This document shows positions 37,777 through 47,232 of a stretch of DNA of 64,000 bases, piece after piece. Below the pieces are notes generated by a model. That model saw only the letters and a list, made by a program, of their open reading frames with translations, was not told the DNA's origin and did no database searches. The DNA is from Pseudoalteromonas sp. R3 (GTDB lineage: Bacteria > Pseudomonadota > Gammaproteobacteria > Enterobacterales > Alteromonadaceae). Location of the stretch: positions 1,736,001 through 1,800,000 of the forward strand of contig NZ_CP034835.1 in assembly GCF_004014715.1 (NCBI RefSeq), given 5' to 3'. The position numbers and the translations under genes are program-made. The stretch's first letter is position 1; each line of letters opens with the position of its first letter.

Positions 37777-38591
37777 ATGGGTGACCAACCAGCCCAACAG
37801 AAGCTGCCACTGGCGTTTTTACACGGAGAGGCCGTACTGGAAAAGCCGGAGGATCTCTATATTCCTCCGGACGCGCTGGAAGTGATACTGGAAACATTTG
37901 AAGGTCCGCTCGATCTGTTGTTATATCTGATCAAACGCCATAAATTAGATATTCTGGAACTACCTATACTGAGCATCACGCAACAATATGTGCAGTATGT
38001 AGAGATGATGCAGGATATGCAGCTTGAACTGGCCGGAGAGTATCTGGTGATGGCTGCTTTATTGGCACAGATAAAGTCACGTTTGCTGCTACCTGTGCAT
38101 GAAGAACTGGAAGACGAGGAAGACCTCGTGCCGAATTAGTCAGAAGACTTCAGGAATATGAACAATTCAAAAAAGCCGCCGAGCACTTAGACCAGTTACC
38201 TCGAGTTGATCGGGACATTTTTGTTGCCCGCGCCTTGATGGAAGAGTCCGAGGAGCCTCAGGCACGTTTGCCGGATATTGAAATGGCAGAGCTGCTGCTG
38301 GCGCTCAGTGATGTCATGGCTCGGGCAAAAACCTTTGAGCACCACCAGATCAGTGCCGAAGTGCTATCTACCCGGGAGCGTATGGCGGCCATCCTTCAGT
38401 TTTTGTCGGAACATCCGGAGCCTGTAGAATTCAGTCGGCTGTTTACTGTTTCGGAAGGGCGTAGCGGTGTAGTGGTGACGTTTATCGCCATGCTGGAGCT
38501 TTTAAAGGAGCAGCTAATTAATTGCTTACAGGTAGCGCCGGCTGTTACTCCTGCCAGTGCAATTTATTTGTCATTAAAGCTACAAGAGTGA
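37777..38591 (+). pseudogene. scpA: Segregation and condensation protein ScpA, frame broken by one base
   Basis: The kleisin subunit of the SMC-ScpAB condensin, linking SMC heads for chromosome segregation. The N-terminal part is typical (ETFEGPLDLLLYLIKRHKLDI, LAGEYLVMAALLAQIKSRLLLP). The frame is lost in CCTCG near 38124, where EDEEDL replaces the expected EED-P-RAELVRRLQEYEQFKKAA. One base added gives 271 residues. The C-terminal winged helix (ILQFLSEHPEPVEFSRLF) is intact. It starts 2 bp after yciO. A sequencing indel is likely in such a housekeeping gene. Confidence 0.9.
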
Positions 38592-38641
38592 CGCGGGCTC
38601 TGTCATAATACGCCGCTTTAGACTAGCCTTATCCTACTTGC

Positions 38642-39229
38642 ATGAAACGTCGTATCAGTGATGAACAATTGGTTGAACTGGTTGAAGCAGCCATATTCGT
38701 TGCCGATAAGCCTTTATCACGTAAACAACTGAAAGAGACCGTTTTACTGGACATCAATGTATCGGATAAACGGCTTCGTGATGCACTGGATACCCTGAGT
38801 GAACACTATCAGACCAGAGGCGTCAAACTGGTTGAAGTTGGCACCGGTTATCGTTTTCAGGCTTGTGCCAGTTTAAGTCCCTGGCTCAGTAACTTGTGGC
38901 AGGAAAAAGCACCCAAGTATTCCCGTGCCACACTTGAAACGTTGGCTCTGATAGCTTACCGACAACCCATTACCCGGGGCGAAATTGAGCAAGTGCGTGG
39001 CGTGACTGTCAGCTCCAACATTATTAAGAGCTTACTGGAGCGTCAGTGGATAAAGGTGGTGGGCTATAAAGAGGTGCCGGGCAAACCTGCATTATATGCA
39101 ACGACCAGACAATTTTTAGACTACTTTTCGCTTAACGGGCTGGATATGCTCCCTGAGCTGCCACCACAACAGGGCGAAAAGCTAGATCAGATGTTAGATG
39201 ATCCTTCTGTGAGAGAACCATCAGAATGA
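38642..39229 (+). CDS. scpB: Segregation and condensation protein ScpB
   Basis: A 195-residue partner of ScpA in the SMC complex. It has two winged helices; the signatures are [18 protein letters not shown] in the first and [20 protein letters not shown] followed by [19 protein letters not shown] in the second. Length is normal. It starts 50 bp after scpA and overlaps rluB by 4 bp (ATGA), so the run scpA-scpB-rluB should be one transcript. The frame is intact. Confidence 0.94.
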   Translation: MKRRISDEQLVELVEAAIFVADKPLSRKQLKETVLLDINVSDKRLRDALDTLSEHYQTRGVKLVEVGTGYRFQACASLSPWLSNLWQEKAPKYSRATLETLALIAYRQPITRGEIEQVRGVTVSSNIIKSLLERQWIKVVGYKEVPGKPALYATTRQFLDYFSLNGLDMLPELPPQQGEKLDQMLDDPSVREPSE

Positions 39230-40086
39230 GTGAGAAGTTACAAAAAGTTTTGGCACGCGCAGGCGTAGGCTCGCGTCGTGAAATGGAAAAGTACATCGAA
39301 AGCAACCGCGTCAGTGTTGATGGCAAGGTGGCTAAACTGGGTGACCGTGTGGAAGAAAACGCGGTGATCCGGGTCGATGGTCATATTGTTAAAGTAGAGC
39401 AACAGGAAGAGCGCATCTGCCGTGTACTGATGTACCATAAGCCGGAAGGCGAACTGTGTACCCGCAAGGACCCGGAAGGGCGCCGTACTGTATTTGATCG
39501 CCTGCCACGTATTGAAGGCGATCGCTGGATCGCCATAGGTCGCCTTGATATCAACACCTCAGGCCTGTTGTTATTCACCAATGATGGTGAACTGGCCAAT
39601 CGCCTGATGCACCCTAAGTACGAAGTAGAGCGCGAGTATTCAGTTCGGGTGTTTGGAGATGTTACCAACGAGCACCTGCGCAATCTGAAAAAAGGCGTAG
39701 AGCTTGAAGATGGCCCGGCAAAATTCCTGAAATTGGTGCCTCGCGGTGGTGAGGGCCTTAACAAGTGGTTTAACGTAACTCTGACCGAAGGCCGTAACCG
39801 AGAAGTGCGTCGTTTATGGCAATCACAGGAGCTGGAAGTATCCCGTCTTATTCGAGTTCGTTACGGTAAGCTTGAGCTGAGCAAGCGTTTGCCTCAGGGC
39901 GGCTGGGAAGAGCTCAAGCTGGAAGATGTAAATTACCTGCGCAAGTCGGTAGGTTTGCGCCCTGAGACTCAGACCAAATTATCTGTGATGCCTGAAAAGC
40001 GTAAAGATAAGCGTGCAAAGATAAACCGTATCCGCAAGGCGGTGAATAAGCATAACCAGCGCCTCAAACAAAGTAAGCGCCGTTAA
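39226..40086 (+). CDS. rluB: 23S rRNA pseudouridine(2605) synthase RluB
   Basis: A 286-residue RNA-modifying enzyme. An N-terminal S4 domain ([21 protein letters not shown]) is followed by a pseudouridine synthase domain. Catalytic Asp is in [17 protein letters not shown]; also present are [18 protein letters not shown] and NREVRRLW. The tail is very basic, as in RluB. It is the last gene before a strong terminator. Confidence 0.94.
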   Translation: MSEKLQKVLARAGVGSRREMEKYIESNRVSVDGKVAKLGDRVEENAVIRVDGHIVKVEQQEERICRVLMYHKPEGELCTRKDPEGRRTVFDRLPRIEGDRWIAIGRLDINTSGLLLFTNDGELANRLMHPKYEVEREYSVRVFGDVTNEHLRNLKKGVELEDGPAKFLKLVPRGGEGLNKWFNVTLTEGRNREVRRLWQSQELEVSRLIRVRYGKLELSKRLPQGGWEELKLEDVNYLRKSVGLRPETQTKLSVMPEKRKDKRAKINRIRKAVNKHNQRLKQSKRR

Positions 40087-40095
40087 AACAGACAC

Positions 40096-40122
40096 AAAAA
40101 AGCCGCTTTTTGCGGCTTTTTT
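40096..40122. terminator. Bidirectional terminator between rluB and yciK
   Basis: Stem GCCGC / GCGGC with loop TTTTT, A6 before and T6 after. It lies between two convergent genes, 10 bp after the rluB stop and 9 bp before the yciK stop, and can serve both. Confidence 0.9.
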
Positions 40123-40130
40123 AATGGTTA

Positions 40131-40874
40131 TTACTTAGGTTGGGCGTCGAGGGACTGGCCGTTGACCTGAGCTGAATCGTCAGACATCAGGTAGAGATAA
40201 GTCGGCATCAGATCTTCTGGTGTTTTTAACTTATCTTTATCTTCACCCGGATAGGCGGTAGCACGCATGCTGGTGCGAGTGGCGCCTGGGTTAATACAGT
40301 TTATACGAATGTTGGTTTTGCCCACTTCCGCCGCCCAGGTTTGCATCATGCCTTCTGTAGCGAATTTAGAAATTGCGTATGCGCCCCAAAATTCGCGGCC
40401 CTGACGACCTACGCCTGATGAGGTGAACACAATAGACGCACTGGGCGCTTTGCGCATCACCGGGAACAGGTATTTAGTGATCATTGCCTGTGCGGTAACG
40501 TTTACCTTCATGATATTTTCGAATGTAGAAACACAAAAGTGCTCAAGCGGGCCCAATGAGCCTAAAATAGAGGCGTTATTTAACAGTCCGTCAAGCTTGC
40601 CAAATTGTTGTTCGATAGTGGCGGCAAGGTCGCGGTAGTGTTGTTTTGTGGCACCTTTCAGATCTAAAGGGACAATGGCAGGCTGTGGGTAACCTGCGGC
40701 AACGATTTCATCGTAAACACATTCCAGTTTTTTGGTGGTTTTACCCAGCAAAATTACCGTGGCGCCATGCCTGGCATAGGTCAGTGCGGCAACGCGGCCA
40801 ATGCCATCGCCTGCACCTGTGACCAAAATCACTTTGTTTTCTAAAGCATTCTCAGCTGCTTGATAAGTATGCAT
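40131..40874 (-). CDS. YciK-like short-chain dehydrogenase
   Basis: A 247-residue SDR enzyme. It has the cofactor motif VTGAGDGIGRVAALTYARHG, NNASILGSLGPLEHF, active Ser in VFTSSGVGRQGR, and YAISK (Tyr...Lys). The ATG at 40874 (MHTYQAAENALENKV) has AGAGG six bases upstream and matches YciK; a frame extension upstream has no such signal. The reaction and substrate of YciK are not known. Convergent with rluB. Confidence 0.9.
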   Translation of the reverse strand: MHTYQAAENALENKVILVTGAGDGIGRVAALTYARHGATVILLGKTTKKLECVYDEIVAAGYPQPAIVPLDLKGATKQHYRDLAATIEQQFGKLDGLLNNASILGSLGPLEHFCVSTFENIMKVNVTAQAMITKYLFPVMRKAPSASIVFTSSGVGRQGREFWGAYAISKFATEGMMQTWAAEVGKTNIRINCINPGATRTSMRATAYPGEDKDKLKTPEDLMPTYLYLMSDDSAQVNGQSLDAQPK

Positions 40875-41143
40875 TTTGAACCTCTGAGCTAAATTTTCAG
40901 CATATTTTACCACATACCACAGCCAAGTTATCGAATTTATTGTAAATATGGCTGGCGAAACGCTACACTTTGCGTTAACTTAAACTGGTCTAATGTCTTA
41001 TTAAAAGCAGATTTACCTTTAAGTACCTTTTTGCAAAGGTTTTAACTAAAAATTCTCTGATCGCTCAATTTATCAGCTAAATTAAGCAGTTAAGTTGGAT
41101 TCAGGGCTAAGAATAATAATAAGATTATGTCGGAGCCAAATAA

Positions 41144-43564
41144 ATGAAAAAAATGCTACTCTCACTCGCGGTTTCTGCAGCCTTAGCTGGTTGTGGTGGC
41201 GGTGAAACCCTTGATGACGTAAAACAAGAAAGTACAGCTGTAACACCCAGCGCCTCGATTAAATTCGACCCTTCAAATGGTGTGATCTCCGTGCCTAACG
41301 ATTTGCTGTTTAGTGGTACAAAAGACGGCACACTCAATATTCCAGGAGAGCTCAATAGCGACGGAGCTCCTAATCTCCAGCGTGCTCAGTATGCCGACCC
41401 ATCTTTTGCTCTGGGTGCACTGGATGGCTGGTCAACGCAAATGCCTTTTGCCATTGATTTAACCGTTCCAGCAGGTGTTGAAATTGATGCTGCCAGTGTT
41501 GCAACACCTGGCTCCGTGCGTATTTTTGAAGTGGTGATGGGCGCAAGCCAGACCGTTGAAGAGTGTGCTCAGGTGCCAGCGGGTATTGCCTGTAAAGCTG
41601 TTGCAGAATTAACGTTCGGTCCAACGGGTGACTTTGTTACTCAGTTGGGGGCAGATGGCAAGAGCATCAATGTTATCCCAATGAAGCCGCTTAAGTCGGC
41701 AACAACTTATATTACGGTGTTAACAACGGGCTTAAAAGACAGCTCGGGCAGTATTGCGCCTTCATCAACCTACGCGCTGCTTAAGCAAGAAACGCCACTG
41801 GTTACCCCTACGCAAAAGAGCTTACAGGGTGTGATCAACAGTTATGAAAATGCTGTGGCGGCACTGGGAACAGTGACGAAGGAAGAAATCATTTATTCAG
41901 CTGCGATGACCACTCACTCAACTTTTGAAGTGATGGGAGCGGTTAAGCAGTTGTTGGCTGGTTCTTTGACAACTGAGCAAAGACCTGTTTTAAGCGTGGG
42001 TGAACAACCTGCGGATGGCTTAACAGTAGCCGATATACTGGGGGATGCTTTACCTGAGCCGCTACGTCCTTTATATGGCTCAATCCGCTACCTTAAAGGC
42101 AACATTGTATTGCCTCGCTACCTGGGTGAGCCACAAACAACCGCAGATACAGCGCTGGCGGATACCTACTGGCAGGCACAGTGTGACAACGCGTTGGCTG
42201 TGATTGCGTACAAAACAGCAACTGGGACAGATCCCGACGCAGAGCCAGGCTCGAACGATGCGTTGTGTAAAACCTTGTCCAAAGACGTGTTAAGAGACTT
42301 TGGGCTGGATCAGCAGAGGTTTGTCAGCAGATATAATCCGCTTCCTAAAGTTCAGGGTGCAAATAATATTCCTGTTCAGATAACTATGCCTAAGGATGAA
42401 ACCAACCGTCCTGAAACTGGCTGGCCGGTTGTTATTATGCAACATGGTATTACCAGTAAAAAAGAAGATATGCTGGGTCTGACGCTGGCGCTAACCCAGG
42501 CTGGTTTTGCAACAGTGGCAATCGACCACCCGCTACATGGTGATCGTGGTATCGATGTAAATGATGACGGTGAAGATGATTTCAATGCCTCAACCAAGAG
42601 TGTATTGCATTATATGAATCTGCAGTCACTGTTGGTAGCGCGCGATAACCTGCGTCAGTCAGTTGCAGATTTATTAGGTCTGCGCCTGGGTCTGAACTTT
42701 ATCAATCAGGCAACAACGGTCCCATTATTGTTCAATACTCAGGATGTTAGCTTTATCGGCCATTCTTTGGGTTCTGTGGTAGGCCCTGGCTTTATTGCGA
42801 TGGCAAATACCCCGTTGGATGAGCAAGTAGATGCTTTGTTTAATGTAAAAGCAGGCGCCTTATCAAGTGGTGGCTCTGGTATTGCTAACTTCCTGGTTGA
42901 GTCGGCTTCATTTGGTCCGGTTGTGAAAAGCGCCGTGCTTTCTGCTGCAACTGACCTGGCTGTGTCTAAGCAATTTAATGCTTATATGAAAGAAGGTGCG
43001 ATCACTGACTGTGGCCAGTTTGCGACAGATGCAGGTGCGTTTACTAACTGTGCGTACTCAACCTTTACTGCTCAGCTAGAAGCTAATGGTGATACGGTTG
43101 CACTTGGTGCGATTAATGCGACTGTGACACAGTTTGCCTACGCAGCACAAACCGTATTGGGCAGTGCAGATGCTGCTAACTATGCTGGTACAGTTAAAGC
43201 GCTGGGCACACCTATGTATGTGGGTGTGGTTGTTGGTGGTGAAAATGGCAACAAGAAAGATCAGGTGATCCCGCCATCAACGGAAAGCAACCCGCTGTCG
43301 GGCACTTTGCCAATGGCTGCATTGATGGGTCTTCAGGAAGTGTCTGAATCTCCAGAAGTCGATGGGACGCCTGGCAGTTATGTGGTGAAATTCAGCCAGG
43401 GCCATCACAGCTCATTGCTCACCACTAGCTTTGATGAGCGCTCGGGCGGTACTACTGAAGGTCATGCAGCAGCAACGATGGAAATCCAGAAGCAGCTGGC
43501 CACCTTCCTGGCAACTGAAGGCCTGATGCTACCGATCACTAACGATGCTGTTATTGCAAAATAA
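41144..43564 (+). CDS. VolA/Pla-1 family lipase, lipoprotein
   Basis: An 806-residue surface or periplasmic lipase. Lipobox LAGC puts the lipid-anchored cysteine at residue 17 (MKKMLLSLAVSAALAGCGGG). The long N-terminal domain begins with SIKFDPSNGVISVPNDLLF, typical of these lipases. The alpha/beta-hydrolase part has VVIMQHGITSKKEDM, DHPLHGDRG and the nucleophile elbow GHSLGSVVGPGF; a later His is in FSQGHHSSLL. In Vibrio, VolA is a surface-exposed lysophospholipase, so a similar role is likely. A terminator follows. Confidence 0.9.
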   Translation: MKKMLLSLAVSAALAGCGGGETLDDVKQESTAVTPSASIKFDPSNGVISVPNDLLFSGTKDGTLNIPGELNSDGAPNLQRAQYADPSFALGALDGWSTQMPFAIDLTVPAGVEIDAASVATPGSVRIFEVVMGASQTVEECAQVPAGIACKAVAELTFGPTGDFVTQLGADGKSINVIPMKPLKSATTYITVLTTGLKDSSGSIAPSSTYALLKQETPLVTPTQKSLQGVINSYENAVAALGTVTKEEIIYSAAMTTHSTFEVMGAVKQLLAGSLTTEQRPVLSVGEQPADGLTVADILGDALPEPLRPLYGSIRYLKGNIVLPRYLGEPQTTADTALADTYWQAQCDNALAVIAYKTATGTDPDAEPGSNDALCKTLSKDVLRDFGLDQQRFVSRYNPLPKVQGANNIPVQITMPKDETNRPETGWPVVIMQHGITSKKEDMLGLTLALTQAGFATVAIDHPLHGDRGIDVNDDGEDDFNASTKSVLHYMNLQSLLVARDNLRQSVADLLGLRLGLNFINQATTVPLLFNTQDVSFIGHSLGSVVGPGFIAMANTPLDEQVDALFNVKAGALSSGGSGIANFLVESASFGPVVKSAVLSAATDLAVSKQFNAYMKEGAITDCGQFATDAGAFTNCAYSTFTAQLEANGDTVALGAINATVTQFAYAAQTVLGSADAANYAGTVKALGTPMYVGVVVGGENGNKKDQVIPPSTESNPLSGTLPMAALMGLQEVSESPEVDGTPGSYVVKFSQGHHSSLLTTSFDERSGGTTEGHAAATMEIQKQLATFLATEGLMLPITNDAVIAK

Positions 43565-43585
43565 TCGCATTTAAGAGATTATGTG

Positions 43586-43612
43586 AAAGCCGCTGTTTCA
43601 GCGGCTTTTTTT
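43586..43612 (+). terminator. Intrinsic terminator of the VolA-like gene
   Basis: Stem AAGCCGCTG / CAGCGGCTT with loop TTT and a seven-T run, 24 bp after the stop codon. Confidence 0.9.
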
Positions 43613-43635
43613 ACTTAAATTTCAGGAGTAGAAAG

Positions 43636-44649
43636 TTGGCATTTTTATACGAGTACGGATTATTTTTGGCTAAGGCAGTGACACTGGTCGCTGCGCTTGG
43701 TGCAATCATCGCAATGATTGTTGCTGCAAGTCATAAACCTAAGTCTCAATCAGGTGAAATCGAGCTGACGGACCTGTCAAAACGTCTGGACGAAGCGAAA
43801 GAGCAATTTCTGGCACAAACTCTGGACAAAAAAGCGCTCAAAGCTCATGTGAAACAGCAAAAGAAGGTAGAGTCTGAGCAATCTGATGAAACCCAGAAAC
43901 GAGTATTTGTGATTGAATTTTGCGGCAGTATGGATGCGCATGAAGTGGAAAACCTCAGAGAGGAAATTACAGCGATTCTGACCATAGCTGATGCCAAACA
44001 GGATCAGGTGGTGGTGAATCTGGAAAGTGGAGGCGGGGTTGTACATGGCTATGGACTGGCTGCTTCTCAGCTGCAACGTGTAAAAGATGCTGGTTTGCCA
44101 CTGACAGTGTGTGTCGATAAAATTGCCGCCAGTGGTGGCTATATGATGGCCTGTGTGGCAGATAAAATTGTTGCCGCACCATTTGCTATCGTCGGTTCTA
44201 TTGGGGTAATTGCCCAGATGCCAAACTTTAATAAGTTGCTGAAAAAGAACGACATCGATTATGAGCAAATCACGGCTGGTGAGTTCAAGCGAACTCTGAC
44301 TCTGTTTGGCGAGAACACGGACAAAGGGCGTGAAAAGTTTCGAGAGGAAGTCGAGCATACCCATGGCCTGTTCAAGCGTTTTGTCAGTGATAACCGTCCC
44401 GATATGGATATAGATAAAGTCGCGACAGGTGAACACTGGCTGGCCAGCCACGCCCATGAGTTTGCTCTGGTAGATGAACTGCGTACCAGTGACGATTTGT
44501 TGTTGGATCTGAATAAAGTGCATCAGCTTTATCAGGTGCGCTTCAAGCTTAAGAAACCACTGGCAGAAAAACTAGGAATAGGATTGAGCCTGAGCCTTGA
44601 GAAAGGGGCAATGCGACTGTTTTCGAAGTGGCAAAAATCAAGTTATTAA
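43636..44649 (+). CDS. sohB: SohB inner-membrane S49 protease
   Basis: A 337-residue protease of the SppA type. An N-terminal membrane anchor (AVTLVAALGAIIAMIVAASH) precedes a domain with the Ser-Lys dyad: Ser166 in KIAASGGYMMACVADKI and Lys218 in GEFKRTLTLFGEN. Also present are VVNLESGGGVVHGYG and GSIGVIAQMPN. The start is TTG with AGGAG eight bases upstream; no other start precedes the anchor. It is active on the periplasmic side and probably handles membrane or exported peptides. Confidence 0.92.
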   Translation: MAFLYEYGLFLAKAVTLVAALGAIIAMIVAASHKPKSQSGEIELTDLSKRLDEAKEQFLAQTLDKKALKAHVKQQKKVESEQSDETQKRVFVIEFCGSMDAHEVENLREEITAILTIADAKQDQVVVNLESGGGVVHGYGLAASQLQRVKDAGLPLTVCVDKIAASGGYMMACVADKIVAAPFAIVGSIGVIAQMPNFNKLLKKNDIDYEQITAGEFKRTLTLFGENTDKGREKFREEVEHTHGLFKRFVSDNRPDMDIDKVATGEHWLASHAHEFALVDELRTSDDLLLDLNKVHQLYQVRFKLKKPLAEKLGIGLSLSLEKGAMRLFSKWQKSSY

Positions 44650-44857
44650 AATTGGATAAGCGCCAGATCTGCAAGTTGCGATTTGGCGTGATAAGGCAAT
44701 ACACCATATGTAACCTGTTACACCGAATCTCAAATATTCCAAAACTCTGCTTCTTTTGACGTTAAGTATGTCGCAAAAGAACATTGCCAGTGCGTGAAGC
44801 CTGTTTTCTAAATGGGCAAGTAGCAGGCTTGTTATTCGCAATGGATATATTTTAAAA

Positions 44858-45343
44858 CTACAGTTCAGGGCGAAAGATCACTTGCTGCAAAGAAACTGTA
44901 TCCATCGTCAGTTTGTGCCAATGTGGTACTGTCAGTAACAACTCGATATAACCCGCCGTCACTATGTTATCAAACTGAACTGTACTCAGGTGGTTAACCA
45001 GAGTCGTTAAAGCTGGATTGTGGCCCACCACAGTAACGTCATTACATTCATCAGGTAACAAGTGCAGGCAGTCCAATAGATCGTGTGCATCAAAGGTATA
45101 AAGTGCCTGTATTATTTCAATCGGTTTAGTCATATTACATTGTGTATGTAATATGCGGGCAGTGTCGAGGGCACGCTTTGCCGGGCTGGTAAATACGTAT
45201 GTATCAGGCAGCGTACCTAATTGTTTTGCCAGTGCCTGGGCGCGGCGAACGCCCTTGGGCTTTAGCGGGCGGTCAATATCGTGCAGCATCGGCTCCTGCC
45301 AGCTGGATTTAGCATGACGAATAAGTCTGAGAGTTTTTTTCAT
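44858..45343 (-). CDS. SixA-like histidine phosphatase
   Basis: A 161-residue phosphoglycerate mutase-type phosphatase. Phosphate-pocket residues are Arg9-His10 in LRLIRHAKSSW, Arg in SPAKRALDTARIL and His in VVGHNPALT. SixA in E. coli dephosphorylates the PTS component NPr. The C-terminal part after PALTTLVN differs from SixA, so the target may differ. It lies 37 bp downstream of the ABC transporter ATPase stop on the same strand. Confidence 0.85.
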   Translation of the reverse strand: MKKTLRLIRHAKSSWQEPMLHDIDRPLKPKGVRRAQALAKQLGTLPDTYVFTSPAKRALDTARILHTQCNMTKPIEIIQALYTFDAHDLLDCLHLLPDECNDVTVVGHNPALTTLVNHLSTVQFDNIVTAGYIELLLTVPHWHKLTMDTVSLQQVIFRPEL

Positions 45344-45380
45344 AGCAGCCCTGACTGCACATACAAATTTCTAGTTTAGC

Positions 45381-46298
45381 CTATGGTGTGGCAAACAGCT
45401 GGTTTTCGAGGGTATTGCCGTTGATCAATTGTTTATATACCCAGCCGTGATGATGGCAAAGTTCAAGCAGCGCGATATCCAATGCTACTTGGTGAGTATC
45501 GTATTCAATGACAAACTCATCAGGCTGTGACTGACGAACCTGTTTCACACCGTCTAGCCGGGCAATATGTGACTGCATCTGGCTGTCTGGTTGCTTCACT
45601 TGCAAGGTCAGGTATGCGGTGTCTGAGCCATTTTGTCCGTATCTCTGATGACTGGTGAGTTTTCCTTGCTCCAGATACAGGACTGTATCGCACAGGCGAT
45701 CCAGTTCGCTCAGGTCATGAGAGCTCAGTATAAACGTCATGTCTTTGCTCAAGTCGGCGACCAATGTTCTGATTGCTTTAGCATTGATGGGATCCAGACC
45801 CGCTGTTGCCTCGTCCAATAGTACAATTCTGGGCTTCCCAATCAAAGCTTGCGCAATACAGATGCGTTTTCTCATACCGTGGGACAGCTCTGAGGCTTTG
45901 GCATTGATTTGATTGCTGAGGTCGACTTGTTCGAGAACCCGTGCTGTTTCATGTTGAGCTTGCGCACGACTTAAGCCCTGTAACTGGCCATAAAACGTTA
46001 ACTGCTTACCCACTGAAAAACGCGGATCAAGTTGGGCATCCTGCGGCAGTGCACTGAGCACACCAAACAGTGAACTATCGCCGGGTGTATGCCCCAATAC
46101 GCGAACAGCTCCAGAGTCAGCCCTTAAAAAGCCGCATAAGATGCTAAACAGTGTTGTTTTGCCTGCTCCATTGGGGCCAACCAATGCAATGGTATGGCCC
46201 TGATCTATGGTGAAGCTCACTTTATCCAGCGCACACTTGCTGCCAAAGTGTTTGGTCAGCTCTTTGACTTCAATGACGAATGACGTTGAGGTACTCAT
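45381..46298 (-). CDS. ABC transporter ATP-binding protein
   Basis: A 305-residue ATPase. It has Walker A GPNGAGKTTLFS, the signature ELSHGMRKRICIAQAL (LSHGM in place of LSGGQ), Walker B RIVLLDEATAGLDP and the switch His in ILSSHDLSE. The last 80 residues form an extra domain after the H-loop. It belongs to the type that powers ABC-2 exporters. Its start overlaps the permease stop by 4 bp, so the pair forms one exporter; the substrate is unknown. Confidence 0.9.
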   Translation of the reverse strand: MSTSTSFVIEVKELTKHFGSKCALDKVSFTIDQGHTIALVGPNGAGKTTLFSILCGFLRADSGAVRVLGHTPGDSSLFGVLSALPQDAQLDPRFSVGKQLTFYGQLQGLSRAQAQHETARVLEQVDLSNQINAKASELSHGMRKRICIAQALIGKPRIVLLDEATAGLDPINAKAIRTLVADLSKDMTFILSSHDLSELDRLCDTVLYLEQGKLTSHQRYGQNGSDTAYLTLQVKQPDSQMQSHIARLDGVKQVRQSQPDEFVIEYDTHQVALDIALLELCHHHGWVYKQLINGNTLENQLFATP

Positions 46299-47104
46299 AG
46301 ATCTTTCCTTTTCATTAGCCAGTATGCGGTGCTCAGTAGTGCCAGGGATTGCAGTAAGGGGATAGCAAAGGTATGCCAGTCGATATTGTGCCAGGGCGCA
46401 ATACTACTGATATGCACTCCTGGCAGCAGATAATATAACCAGTCAGCCAGTTCAATGTGAGATGCCAGATACCCAATCAATAAATTTCCTACTGTGAATA
46501 GTAAACTGGCATAGATGATACTCAGACGTGCTGAGCTTGCCAGCAGGTTGAGTAAACTCATCAGGGCGATAAAGGGGAGAGTGGTTAACGCCAGTAACGC
46601 GGTAATCGAGGTTAATTTACCTAGCCCATTGAACGCCAGAGCGGGGTCTCGTGTGAGCATAAGTACCCAGGCTGCGAGGGCAGAGGTAAGGATCAGTGCC
46701 AGTAAAATGAGCGCCTGTCCTGCAAATCGGCCGAGCATGATTTCACTGCGGCTGGCCCGTAATGTCAAAAATCTGAGCGTACCCCGTTTACTGTCTTCTA
46801 CGGTCTGATCAGCGCTGACGAATAAGGTAAAAACCGGAAAACTGAACAAGGCAATGATCCAGTAGACCGACAGTTCAGCCTCTGGCCAGCGTGCGAGCGA
46901 GTATAATCCCACTGAGCCTGCAATTTGTACCGCGATATCGGAGAATTCAGGGCTGTTTAGTACCGAAACCGCATGATAGATGGGATAACGTAAAATCATC
47001 AGCCACACCATAATAAAGGCTGCCAGTGCCAACCAGCCGCGTTTTGTGGCAAACAAGCGTGTCAGTTCAAACTGACTTAATAACATGATTCTTTTTAGTG
47101 ACAT
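46295..47104 (-). CDS. ABC-2 type transporter permease
   Basis: A 269-residue membrane protein with about six helices, including WLALAAFIMVWLMILRYP, WIIALFSFPVFTLFVSAD, ALILLALILTSALAAWVLML and a C-terminal LLQSLALLSTAYWLM. The N-terminal amphipathic stretch FELTRLFATKRGW and the segment FVSADQTVEDSKRGTLRFL are usual for this class. It forms an exporter with the ATPase encoded after it. Substrate unknown. Confidence 0.85.
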   Translation of the reverse strand: MSLKRIMLLSQFELTRLFATKRGWLALAAFIMVWLMILRYPIYHAVSVLNSPEFSDIAVQIAGSVGLYSLARWPEAELSVYWIIALFSFPVFTLFVSADQTVEDSKRGTLRFLTLRASRSEIMLGRFAGQALILLALILTSALAAWVLMLTRDPALAFNGLGKLTSITALLALTTLPFIALMSLLNLLASSARLSIIYASLLFTVGNLLIGYLASHIELADWLYYLLPGVHISSIAPWHNIDWHTFAIPLLQSLALLSTAYWLMKRKDL

Positions 47105-47187
47105 AATGCACTCCTTTTGCCGATACCTTAACGCATAAGTGAGTGATTGGAAAAGCTGAGAATTGTTTCAGAGTGTGGCGTATATAA

Positions 47188-47212
47188 AAAAGGAGCCAGC
47201 AGGCTCCTTTAA
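47188..47212 (-). terminator. Intrinsic terminator of the M2 peptidase gene
   Basis: Stem AAAGGAGCC / GGCTCCTTT with loop AGCA; on the minus strand it runs into six T. It lies 20 bp after the peptidase stop codon. Confidence 0.9.
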
Positions 47213-47232
47213 AAAGTGTTTAAGCGAGTGGG

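Noticed and set aside
43777..44523. A 248-codon open frame antisense to sohB
   Set aside because: sohB is clearly coding with intact active site; the antisense frame shows no family resemblance and is a composition shadow.
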